Positions 37,401 through 48,915 of a stretch of DNA of 64,000 nucleotides are shown here, one piece after another. Both the position numbers and the translations under genes were made by a program. The stretch's first letter is position 1. Each line of letters starts with the position of its first letter. The notes beneath the pieces are model-generated. The model was not told the DNA's origin and made no database searches. It saw nothing but the letters and a program-made list of their open reading frames with translations. Source of the stretch: Brachionus rotundiformis (lineage: Eukaryota > Rotifera > Eurotatoria > Ploima > Brachionidae). The stretch lies in the NCBI GenBank assembly GCA_016802295.1, contig JAESIW010000137.1, positions 3,503,961 through 3,567,960 on the forward strand, given 5' to 3'.

Positions 37401-39120
37401 AAGTCTCTCTTTAAAAAGTAAAAATAAATTAATTAACAATTATTTAATTAGTACTATTAAGTTAACTTTATAAAATCTAGTTTAGTTTGTTCATCGAATT
37501 CTGAATTTCTGGTAAATTCAGTAAAGAATTGGACTAACCAGTAAAAAAAGCAAGTCTCATCATCGTCTAAAGTTTTTCTTTGTAATAAATCCTATTATTA
37601 ATTTATTAATAAGAATAATAAAAAAAATTTCATTTGAATAATACTTTGACATTTTTGAAAAAAATGCCATATGCTTCTTGAAGAAATAAAGTAGAAATTT
37701 TTTTCAGTATAATTCTTATATACAAAACTGATTTTCTTTGTTGTTCATCATTCTAATAATTATCATTTATTAAATTTAACTAATATTATAAAACTTAGAA
37801 AAAAAAATTTTTTTGTCAAGTTTTGTTTACATTAATTATTTGATTTAAAGGAAAAAGGATAAAAATTATCTATCAAAAGTTGATCATTTTATTCACTAAG
37901 TAATTACCTCTAAAACAATTTTATTTTTTGCCTTTCTCATGGCTTTTTTGCTTGAATCCATCAAAGCATCATCCATATTTTTTGCATGTTTATGAACAAT
38001 CAGCTTGTTTTCATCATTTATGGATTTCATATTTAAGGCCACATAGGTACCCATAAACCTAGAATGTCTTGGATTCAAACGAAGTCGATTGTGTTTTCTC
38101 AGCTGAAGATCTTTTCTTTGCAACAATTCTAGCTCACTAAAAAATAATTATTATAAAAAATTATTTCTATTTTTATTCTAAATTATTAACCTATTGTCCT
38201 GCTCTTTTTCAACCTGAGATCGTTTTGATTTTAGGTTTACTTCATTTTCAGAAACTTTGGCAAGCTCTTCAGCTGACTTTAATATCAGATAAAATAATTT
38301 TTAAAATTATTATAAATTATCACTTGTTCTCTGAGCATAAGAGTAATGATTTCCAAGATATGAATTGTGTATTTTTTATTGATATTCGAGTGAGCCATAT
38401 AGACCAAATGGTTAGTCAGGTCAGTTTTGAAAAAATTTCTAAAGAAAATTTTTAAATTAAAGAAAAAAATTAATATTATCGTCTTACAAAATAAGATTAT
38501 CATGAGAGTTGGTGTCAGTCTCTAATCTGTCAGCATCATCATCCGAACATTTTATCAATAGAATATTTCGTATTAAGAATAAAATTCTTTCCAAAACCAA
38601 TTCTTCCTCTTCTGGTCTATCTTGCCATTCTTTTCTCATAATTTCGTCAATTCTTTGACTCAAGACTCGAATGAAATCTTCATCGGCAAAGGATTTTTTT
38701 ACACATTTTAGATGGTTATCTATTTCAAGGAAAATATTGTAATGAAGTTTATCATTTGGAACTTTGAGCTCGAAGCAGTTTAAAGCTGATTGAGTAAGAT
38801 TTACCAACAATCTAAGCACAATATCAAAAAGAATCGACTCTTTTTTGGGCTTAATAATTTTGAGTAAAGGGATAAGATCGTTCGACAGGACATCACTTTT
38901 TAATAATTCCCGTCTTATTGTTTTTTCGTTAGGGTCATCTCTTTTCAAATATCTTGTCAAATCTTTTAAAGCATCTTATAAGAAGAATATTTAAGATTCA
39001 GAATACAAATTAAGTGTATATCTTAATTTTACTTAAACAGTCATTTCCTTTAAAGTATTCGCCTTCTTCGAGAAATCCGATGGCGTTTATTGTAGCTTGT
39101 ATTTCATGGCTAGAACACAT
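34448..39120 (-). CDS. TIMELESS: TIMELESS (replication fork protection complex subunit)
   Basis: Ten exons: 39120-39033, 38974-38488, 38438-38324, 38276-38191, 38136-37908, 37752-37645, 37591-37467, 37408-37047, 36990-36912, 36863-34448; about 1364 aa, against 1208 in human. The N-terminal domain aligns from the start (ATINAIGFLEEGEYFKGNDC; LRLLVNLTQSALNCFELKVP; IHILEIITLMLREQ). It continues through NPRHSRFMGTYVALNMKSI, YWLVQFFTEFTRNSEF and KNFLRDLIEANHIF. The C-terminal TIMELESS region includes FLFRYTHPHILKSFILML and two related blocks, the first with WTQEEQDELKEMFEKYK and the second with LWRDEDVDELRHSFFI. The tail is a long Lys/Glu/Ser/Asp-rich segment ending SDDEE. With TIPIN it stabilises stalled forks and supports checkpoint signalling and cohesion. 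This is the TIM1/timeout type, not the insect circadian timeless, judging by its match to vertebrate TIMELESS. Confidence 0.93.
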
Positions 39121-39875
39121 TTTAAGAATTTTGTGTTTTATAAAGCATAAGTTTTTGAAATTAAGATTTTTAAAAGAGCGCAAATTTTTGAATTTTTAAT
39201 TTTTGTGTATAAGTATCTCAACATATTTATTAATTGATTAAAAAGATTTAAATAGAGAAAATAAGCAAAATTAAAAATGAGGATTTTTCGAAAATTTTTC
39301 ATTTTCCGGATTTATGAATACTAAGATTTTTAAAGCTTTTTTGGAAAAATTAATCATGGTAACTAGAAAGTATCAAAAAATGCACAATTGATTTTCTTTT
39401 TTTTTTAATTTAATCAAAATATATAAATAAAAAAAATGTGTTCTTATAACAAAAAAAATCTTGCATTCTATCATTGTTTGGTATTGATAATTTTAAAGAT
39501 AAAATCTTTTGAAAGTGGGTGGAAGAATAAAAATTCTTTACCAAATTTTTTTAAAATAAATAAATCTAATCGACTAATTTAACAAATAAAACTACAAATT
39601 TTCCACATATATATTTAAATACATACATGATGGCTAGTATATCAGAATCAAAAAAATTTATCTAATATTCAAATAACCTTTGAATATTTTTCATTTTGTT
39701 AGCTTTTTTTTAAAATCATTTTCTAAAATTAAATATTCTTGTTGATGAATATTTTGTCTTGAATGTAAAAAATGATATTTTGAATATGTAATATCAAAAA
39801 TAATCCCGCATATTTTAACAAAAAAAGAAATAATTTTAATATTTTAAAATCTATAACTTTTTTCCGTAATTAAAA
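39121..39875. promoter_or_regulatory. Shared divergent upstream region of TIMELESS and ANKLE2
   Basis: 755 bp separate two start codons on opposite strands, so both promoters, or one bidirectional promoter, must lie here. The sequence is AT-rich with homopolymer runs. I cannot point to specific sites. An unrecognised 5' exon of ANKLE2 could also be here. Confidence 0.4.
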
Positions 39876-42466
39876 ATGGATGATGATGATAAATTTTATG
39901 ACTCTGAAACAGAACCTTCAATAATACTGGAACATTCAGTTGATGAAAAGCTAAATAATTTATCTATAAGTAGATCTGATCGAAAGTCTCTTTTACCTAA
40001 TCAGCAGTATTATGCAGTCCAAATACTGAATAAAAAAGAAACTAACTATTCTATGGAAAATATTTATAATCGCATCTTCATTAATAAGGATAATGCAATG
40101 AAACTTTGTAAACAAGATCCAGATAATCGGAGATTTAAGTTGTTCAGAAACTTCCAAGATGCTTACATATTTAGCTACGAGTTAAGTGAAATTCAGTCTG
40201 GAAAAGCACCTTCAGAAGATCAACTCCGAGAATCGTTGTCTATTAAAGACAATCCACAAATTCAAAATGGTTCTTGTAGAATCGAGAAAAAAAAGGCACA
40301 AGATGCAGAAAAACTTCCATTTTCTGCACCAAGGAAACCTGAAGTAAATGAAATGCGCCTTTTTATAGAAAAAAATTATTTTGACCAATTTCGAAACAAA
40401 CTGATTGCTAATCCAAGATTTTTGATTACAGCAGGTGATGCTCCAGTTATTTACCAAGTAAAATATGTTATTTATTAAAAAATCATTTAAGTTTAAAATT
40501 TAAAAGGAAGGATTCAGATACAACGCTCTTCATGTGTGTGCCAAAGAAAATCGAGTGGCCTTTTGCCAGATAATCTTAAGCCTTCTGAGCAGCCATTCTT
40601 TCTTGCAAAAAATGTATCCAAATGACACTATTGAACAATCTAAGGCAAGATCTCATCATATTCTTGATCTTTATTTAAACACTCCAGAAAAGGGGGTAAA
40701 GTAAATTTATACAGGTCTTAGAAAGTTTGTTTTTAAACTTTTTTATAAAAGCTAAATGAAACTCCGCTGCATTTTTCTACAAAATTTGGTTCATATGAGA
40801 TAGTGCGACTTCTTTTATCAATAGACATATGCTGCAAAAATCCTAAAAACAAATTTGGTAAAACACCCACTGAAATTATATGGTAAACACTTAAAATTCT
40901 TTCCTAAATAAAATCTCAAAAAATTTGTTTAGTACCAAAGCTTCCAACGATGAAACAAGAAAAAATGCGGAAAAAATAAAAAATTTATTTGAACAATGCT
41001 TTTATGTTCCACTTTTCCGAGATGATGACAAAGGTGATGTAATAATAGACAAACCAAGTCCAAAACTTATGCCTTCATTTGACAAAAATGAGCCCGAGTT
41101 TACCAAAACAAATTTTACTTCACCAAGTTTGAACAGAACAAGCAGTAAATTAGCTGGCTATGTTGGACCAGTTTCGCCGAATATAGCAAACGAAATCTAT
41201 GAACGTCTTAAGTCTCCAGCTAAATTAAGACGTTCACCTTTAAATCTAGATATTTTAAGAAGTGATGACTACAAGGGCTATGAGAGAATTTTGCGTAAAA
41301 TGACTGATGATATGAATTTACCATGGTGTGAGTATTGGGCTTTTTTAGATAGCTACTGTAACTTGAAATCAGAGACTGGTCAAGAAAAATTAGAAATATA
41401 TCTAAATCAAAAAAAAATTTTAAATATTTTAAATTCACAAATTGGTACTATTCAATCAGTTCTTAATAATAGTGTAAAAAATAATAACAAAAAAAGCGAA
41501 AATAATGAAGATAATATATTTGCATCTTATCTGAAACAATTCTTGACCATTGTTGGTCAATTGAAATCAATTTTAGACTTAAAAGAAAATTTTCTTAGTC
41601 CCAAATTCGAGAAGTTTATTAAAATTAGAAAGTTTAGTGATATAAAAACTGACAATTTTTTGGAAGAGGGCTTCGATGACAGACAAATCATAGACTGCCT
41701 TAGCCAGTACATGAGTGTTGTTATTGAGCTTTCGCGTTTGGACAAGACTTCTAAATGCTATTTTAATTTGTACAAATCATCAAAGGACTTGTTGAATATT
41801 TTAAATTTGTTTAAATTTTTTGAAAATTTTCACATGTCTCCCGTATTCAAAAAATTAATTAATCATTCATCAACATTACGACCTCTAACAAACACAACAA
41901 ACATGTCGCCTTGGGCTATGCGAGATCCGAACAGCAAACAAAATAAGCTGAGAAAAGCCTTGTTTAATGAAAGTGACGATGAGGAAGAAGATACCAATGT
42001 TTTGGACAATGATAGCGAAGAAGACAATTGTTACGGTGACGCAGACGATTCCGTGATTGATCAGCTTAGCAAAAATCAAATAAAAGATGACATGGATTTT
42101 TTGGCAATGAAACTTAATACAAATTTACTAAATGATAATAAATCTAATTCAAGAAAAAGTTTAAATCCTTTCGAGTTTGCTAAACAGAGTGAAGAAGAAA
42201 ATATTGGTCTTAATAGATCAAACTCTTTTCGCAGACCAATTGGTGCTGATAATAAACTGTTTATGCATGGAAATGCACCATCAAAGCTCGATAAAGCAGT
42301 TTATTTAGCAATTCAAGAATGCAAAATAGATAAAAATAAACATTTGCTTTTGAGCGAATGGTTTCATTGCATGAAAAATTTCAATCAATCTGAAATGCAA
42401 AAATGGAGGACTCCTCTGAGACAGAATAATATAGTTATGAGATCTAAAAGCTTTCATTTAGCTTAA
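39876..42466 (+). CDS. ANKLE2: ANKLE2-like ankyrin protein (nuclear envelope re-formation)
   Basis: Four exons (39876-40457, 40507-40695, 40752-40882, 40933-42466) give about 811 aa. Residues 44-102 match the small domain ahead of the ankyrins in ANKLE2 (QQYYAVQILNKKE...RRFKLFRNFQDA). The ankyrin part is distinctive: ANPRFLITAGDAPVIYQ, then EGFRYNALHVCAKENRVAFC, LYLNTPEKGLNETPLHFSTK and NPKNKFGKTPTEIIC. Next come the family blocks FYVPLFRDD, AGYVGPVSPNIANEIYERLK and DMNLPWCEYWAFLDSYCNL. In animals ANKLE2 recruits PP2A and controls VRK1/BAF dephosphorylation at mitotic exit. No transmembrane helix or LEM motif is visible at the N-terminus, unlike human ANKLE2 (938 aa); either it was lost or an upstream exon is missing from this model. 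The C-terminal 300 residues are less conserved, with an acidic patch (ESDDEEEDTN). Confidence 0.9.
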
Positions 42467-45400
42467 TATTTGTTTGTACAGTACAGTTAAAATTATTGCA
42501 ATAAGATTTTTTTTTATCTTTTTTAGACTTTCTGTGTAAATATTTTTTTAAAGAGGATTAAAAATTAAAAATTAAAAAAATAAAGTGAAAAATTTAATAA
42601 TATTATTTTCTTTCCACTAAAAGTAAAAAAGATTTTACCTGTATGTAAAGAGATATTATTTAACTCAAGATTAGGATTATTTTGACTTACACACGATAAA
42701 AAAAACTTTATTTTGAGACACATAAGCTCAAAAATAAGAAGATAACTTTGAAATTTATTTCTTATTTTTTAAAATAAAAATTAGCACATAATTAACAATT
42801 CGAAACATTAGGTATCTAAGTTTATGGATTCTAAGTTAAAGAATTTTATTATCAAAAACTATGATCAATCATGCAAATATAGAATTATTTTTTAATTTTC
42901 TAATGGTATTAGAAATAAAAAATTTAGATAGGATAATTTAAATTGATAATTTATTAGAGACTTTAAATAGAAATTCTGCATTTAAAATTTTTTTAAAATT
43001 TAAATGCAATATCAATTTTAAATCATAAAAGATTTATTTTGTCCTAAGGTGTTTTAAATCCTCAAATAATTAATCAATTGCTTTTTTTTCTATTTTTAAT
43101 CTAGATGAATCCTGTAAGCAATTCCTTTCAGAAAAATTGAATAAACAATGTTAATAGATAAATATTTATTGATTTAAATTGATTGCATACAGTTTGAACT
43201 AATACAAAAACTGTTCTAAAGGAAGGAAAATTATTTTAAAAAATTTTTTATTATTCCGAAAAGTGTCGTCAATTGTTAAATCAGAAATTGTTAAGGTGGT
43301 CTTTTATCTTTGATTCTATTAAATTTAAGATAAATCAATTTTAAGTGCTTTTTTGTTTAGATTAATGAAAAATTAAAAAAGCTCTTAAATTGTATACAAA
43401 TGATATAAACAATTATGTATTCGTAATGACGACAGAGTATTAAATTGCTTGATTTTGCTTTGAGTTGATATCTTACTTACTTTATTTGTTGTATTTCAAT
43501 ATTTGAATTTGTATAAGAATACTTAGTTTATTTTTTAGCATTTGTTTGAAAATAATTGTGGCTTTTGTGAGGTAATATTAAAAAATTTTAAATCTACAAA
43601 CTACTTTCGTTTATTTAAATTTAATTTTAATTAATGAAAATAGGAAATAAAATATGGTTGAATTTGATAACTGTTTTTTGCTAATTTTTTTGTTATTTAA
43701 TTCTAAAATTATATTTTTATGCTCGATTTGTTAATATTTTTTTATTTTTTTAAACAATTTTTCTTTCTAATTTCTGTATCTAAGTAACAATACAAAATAT
43801 TTGGAATAAGTTTGTGTTAAATAATTGATCAAGTCGTTAAGATCAAAAGTATCATTTTTGAAAAACATGATTAATCTAAAAATTCTATAAGGCTTAATAA
43901 ATTATACAAAATTGATTTTAGACTCAATTTCCTTTATGATAATTTGAATAATAGGAGGCCAAATTTGCGTTCTTCAAGCTAATATGTTACGTAACAAATC
44001 TAAAAAGTTGTTTTTTAAAGATTTATATTTAGATTCCTAACAATTTATGAGTTTTGTTAGTTTTTAATGCTCGTTTTACTGAAGGTAAATGAATTTTAAA
44101 TTACAGTTTATAAATAATTATTTTTTATATTTAATTTTATAAAAGGAATTTTGTTTATTTGTATTTTTCTTTTAAGAAAGTTTTACTAGACTATGGAAAA
44201 TATATTAAAATTGTCTTTTGTCTGTGGGCTATTTTCCATGTTATTCAAAATTAGCCAGCACTAAAACAAAAATCTTATTTTGTTTATATAGGTTGAAACG
44301 TACTTTTTTAAATGACCCAAAAGTAATATAATTTTGTCAAAAAAAATTTGAAATTTTTAGTGAATTCATATTCTTTTCCAAAGTATTGTTTATTAACGAG
44401 AACTTTTCGTTAATGAATAATGAAATTTTACAAACTAATTATATGAAAAACATACAATATTTTTAATTCATTCATTTTATTAATTCACCAAATGTTTCAA
44501 TAAGTTACAAATATCTGATATTATTTAGAAATATTTTATTCAAAATTTGACACGATTTTCAGTTCATATTTTAAACTCATAGAATTTATTTTCCATAATT
44601 TCATAAAAACATATAATTAAATTTAAATCCAGACAAATTTTCAAATGGTATTAGCTTTTAATTAAAAGGTGTATGTTAAAAAACCAATTTACAATTTAAC
44701 AAAACATTTTAAAATTTAATTTGTTTCAAAAATGTTGTTTAATATTTGTTTTTTTTTTTGTTCAAAATAATTTCAATCATCTGCATGACTTGGTCACAAT
44801 TCATACATCAAGTCATACATACATAACTTATGTTTTTTTTTATCTATCTATTTCATTTTTATCTTGGAGCTTTTCATACTTTTCGAGTAAAACAAAACTT
44901 TTATCTTATTGAAATTGAAGCTTAGCACAGTGTTGATTAGATATTAATGAGTTTTGCCAAATTTTGACAAGTATTGATACTTTTTTAAACAATGTTTATA
45001 ATTTTCAAGGTTTGTATAAATGTCAACTGTAAGTTTAAGCCTTAAAACAAATAATAAAAAAAAACATATCAGCAGTTTCATGACATTAAGATTACCTTGG
45101 CTAAAGCATTTAAGACTTGTTCTATCACTAGCGAGACTGATGAGAAAAAATGTTTCAAATATTTTGGGGAATTATATACCAAAGATGATAAGACCATTTT
45201 TCTAGAAAACAAAATAACCTTTAACATATTTCTAAATTTCAAATATTTATTTTTAAAATTAGAATACAATTTTTTCTTGTTATTCATGAATATTATTGGC
45301 GTCTAAGCGATTAGAAATAGTTTTTGATATGGATTAAAATATTTTGAATAAAATCAGGTCTAAATAGGCATAAACCAAGTGCCTTTCTAATTAATTGGTT

Positions 45401-48400
45401 ATGTTTATTTTAGTCTAAAACAAATCGATTGTAAAAGGCTTCGAGCGACTGAACTGCTCGAATTGCAGCAAAGTGCTTGTTTTTCTAAGAGACTTTTTAT
45501 ACAAGTTTTTATTTAGAATTTTCCATTAGTAGAACCTTGAAAAATTAAAGGTATTTGTGCAGTGAAATCAAGACATTATAATGGTGTTTAATAAATAAAT
45601 TATTATTTTTTAAAATAGGATTATTTAGCTTAGCCACCCAGTTGAAATTTGAGTACAATGAGGGCAAAAATTTTTTAATTTTTATTAAAAAATCGGTCAC
45701 AAATCTAAATTTAATTTATTTGTTTAAAACCAAATCTTACCTAAAAGTTCCTTTTATCTTAACCCTTAGTTACTCAAATCTTATCTAATAGAACAGCACA
45801 TTATTTTATAAACAATGGCCATATATTCATAATATTCAAAATATCAAATTAGTTTAGTTTTTTTTTCGTATTTAAATAAAATACCAAGCCTTCTATTCAC
45901 GGGCATCAAATTAAATAAATTAAAATTTTGTCTTTTTTAAGAAATAATTAACATATTTAAGTTTTTTTTTAAAGGTAAATATTGGAATGAGTTATCTAAA
46001 AAATGATCGCTAACATTTATTTAACAACACCGAATGTAAGTTTTTATATGAATAATGTTAGGATAATATTTCCACGTTTATTATTTATGCTAATATTCAA
46101 TTTCAATATTTTTGAAAAAAAAATTTATCTAAAAACTAATTAGTAGTTTATATAATTAATTCATTTTTTTAAAAGATAAAATTATGATTTCAACTTGTTT
46201 TATTTCTTCAAGTTAGTAATTTTTTTTCGCCAGAATGATGCCTAAAAAAGCCAACTTAGACCAATATTTAGAAGCCTTTCAATATAAAGTTTTGTCTCGC
46301 TTTTTCTTGGTTTCTTTATTGTAAAATTTATAATAATACAAAAATAATTTTAAAATAAAAATTAGAATAGAATATAACTCGCCTATTTTCTATTAGCAAT
46401 TTAAATATTATCTTTATAGACGAAACGCATCGGGTCAACTAATTTTATGCTCGTAATAAAAACTCTATGAATTTAGGCTATTAAGCCAAGAGATTAAATG
46501 CCAAGTATCCTTAACGTTGAATTGATAAAAGTATTCTATTAAAAGGTTGTCTCACTTGGCCAAGTAGTGACCAAGTTATGATAAATTGCATCTATTTTTA
46601 GAACTGTTTAAAGTTTCATCAGATTTTATTTGAAAAAAAATAATAAACAGCTTAAAATGTTGTTGTTTTTTTAATAATAGAGTAGGCACTAATGCAGGTG
46701 AGCTTTTATCACAATAAAGCAAGTGTTTTTCTTTACTTAATTAAAATTAATTCTCAAAAAAAATTTAATTTATTTAAATATTTAAATGGGTTAAGTTCTA
46801 ACTTGGCGATCGAAATTTATGTCGCTTCTAAATTTTGTGCTTATTAGTTTATTGGTAGCTTTAAGGACCTTGATAATTCCCAATTACTAAGCAATGGTCG
46901 GTTGATTTGAAGCTAAGCATAGCCGTAGATAATCAACAAAATGGGTAAATAATTCTCTAAAAACAAACTCAAAAGATTATCTTCGGGCATCAGTGTTCCA
47001 AAAAAAATAGAAAAAATCGCACCGATTTGGGCAACTAACTAAATCTGTACCAATATTTGTCATTCAAATAGTCCAATTTCTAGGCAACAGTAAATATTTG
47101 TGTTCGATCTTATCAAAGTTGAATAAATAATAAGGCTCATTTGATTCTCACTAAAATTAAGAATTAATTTAAAAGATTGCTCAATTTTAGCTTAGAAATT
47201 TAGCACATGATAACAATTTTACTAATTTCGAATTAAAGCCAAAAAAATATTTTCAAAGGTATTTTAAAAAATTTTTAAGCAAATTGGTATCTAATGAGGT
47301 CCAAAAATTTGATTTTTTCAAATAAAATCTACTTTGTTTTGATATGTTTATTTTAAATTGACTACTTTAACTTTAGTAGATCTGAGCATGAAAATTAAAA
47401 CCAAACTCAACCATCTGTGGATAATTTTTGTCTATCTTTTTAGTTAGTCGAAACTAAATAAAGCTTATTTATAGATTTTAGCTCAAAAAATAAGGCCAGA
47501 TGTAATCATGATTTAATTTTGATTTTAATTAGCCTTGGCTGTGGCTTGGGAAATCTCGAACTAGCACGGCCTGTTACGTAATAAATTAAGTTTTTATTTA
47601 TGAGTAATATATTTTTGGAAAGTTAACAATTGAAATCGATTTATCAATGATAAGGAAATGAATTCAATGAAATAAAATTTATCTCTCAATCGAAAACTGG
47701 AGAATTTATATATAGAAATAATTTTCTAATTTTTAAGCAAATATTATCTAGCTATTTTAATGAAGCAGGCTTTAATTGAATTTTTTTAGAAATACAAACA
47801 GTGCCAGTAATTCACGCGTGCAGAATTCTGGCTTTTTTTTAGCTAAGATTTTGTTTATGTACAAAATATTTCGACACTGAATTTATAATTTAGTAAATTT
47901 TATTTTTTTCTACCTAGAAATCAAATAGACTGGGATTAATGAATGCAAATTTTTCAGTGACTATTGATTTTTTTTAATAAAAAATTCTCAATTTTAATTC
48001 TTGAATTTAAAATTTTATCTCAACTAGAAGTTTTCAGACGAGCAAGCTACTTAAAGTGAGCTTTTATGGCCAGTAGATACAAGATAAGAAAATGGATTCA
48101 AAAGCGCTCAATATGGGTTGTAAATATGCTGAAAAGTGTTTTGTTGGAACAGGTTTAATTTTGCATAAATATAGACCATATGGTCTTATTAATGAAACTA
48201 AAGATAAATGAGATAAATGTTAAAAATATTCAAACTAAAAAGGATATTTTTCGGGTCCTTCAGCTTATTATCTCTAGGGATTAGGGCTTAAAATCGAGAT
48301 AAACTATTGTGTATTGTGTAAATTGATTTGGAAAATTGGCCCCTAGATTAAATCTCGAATTGCATAAATTTTTGTTGGTCAATTGACAAAAATTTGTTAT

Positions 48401-48915
48401 TATTATTATTAAATTATTTGTAGTTTTAAGAATGAAGAAATTTTTTCATTCTTATTTAGTTCTTAAGAACTTAATATTTGCTTTATTATGTTGTTGTTCA
48501 AGTCGTTAGTTGTTTTTGTTGTTTTATTTGGCTTGCAGTTGCAACCCATATTTGCTTTAATTTAATTTCATTTTTAATTCATTTTACCAATTCAAATTAA
48601 CTCTATTTGCATTAAATTTCTATAACTTGGTGCAACAGTTTACCCAAAGATTAGCTTGGTCAAATTCGGGCAAGGATCTCGATAAACGTGATCATTATAG
48701 GGCTTTTTCTATTTTCTATCAACTTTTAAACTCGTTTTGTAAACATTTTAGATATCCAAGAAGAAAAGGGTACAATTAATAGTTTACTTAAATGATTAGT
48801 TTGATGGACTAGTTTATACGCTTTGGTTTTAATACTCTTTTTTTCTTTTCACTATCACCATACGTATCATCAACCAACTACACACATTGACTATACTTGG
48901 AAGTAGATTTATGTT
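42467..48915. other. Second gene desert, 6.4 kb
   Basis: AT-rich sequence before the phosphatase gene. The only stretch with somewhat coding-like composition is the candidate two-exon gene at 45020-45306. A GC-richer patch at 45419-45480 has a TTTTAG acceptor just upstream but reads into stops. It may be a worn element. Confidence 0.5.
45020..45306 (+). CDS. Candidate tiny two-exon gene or gene fragment
   Basis: ATGTCAACT at 45020-45028 meets a perfect GTAAGT donor. A CAG acceptor at 45072 opens a frame that runs to a stop at 45306, giving MST-QFHDIKITLAKAFKTC and so on, about 80 aa. The first 45 codons of exon 2 look coding (two Cys, mixed composition); the rest is AT-driven and hydrophobic, so a donor may be hidden near 45195. 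I do not recognise the protein. It could be a real small gene, the 5' end of a lost one, or chance. Confidence 0.25.

Noticed and set aside
34448..39120. Calling the gene a circadian clock timeless
   Set aside because: Sequence order and motifs match vertebrate TIMELESS/timeout, which act in replication fork protection.
44721..44912. 63-codon plus-strand ORF
   Set aside because: Phe/Ser/Leu-rich translation of poly-T-rich sequence; no sign of selection or splicing.
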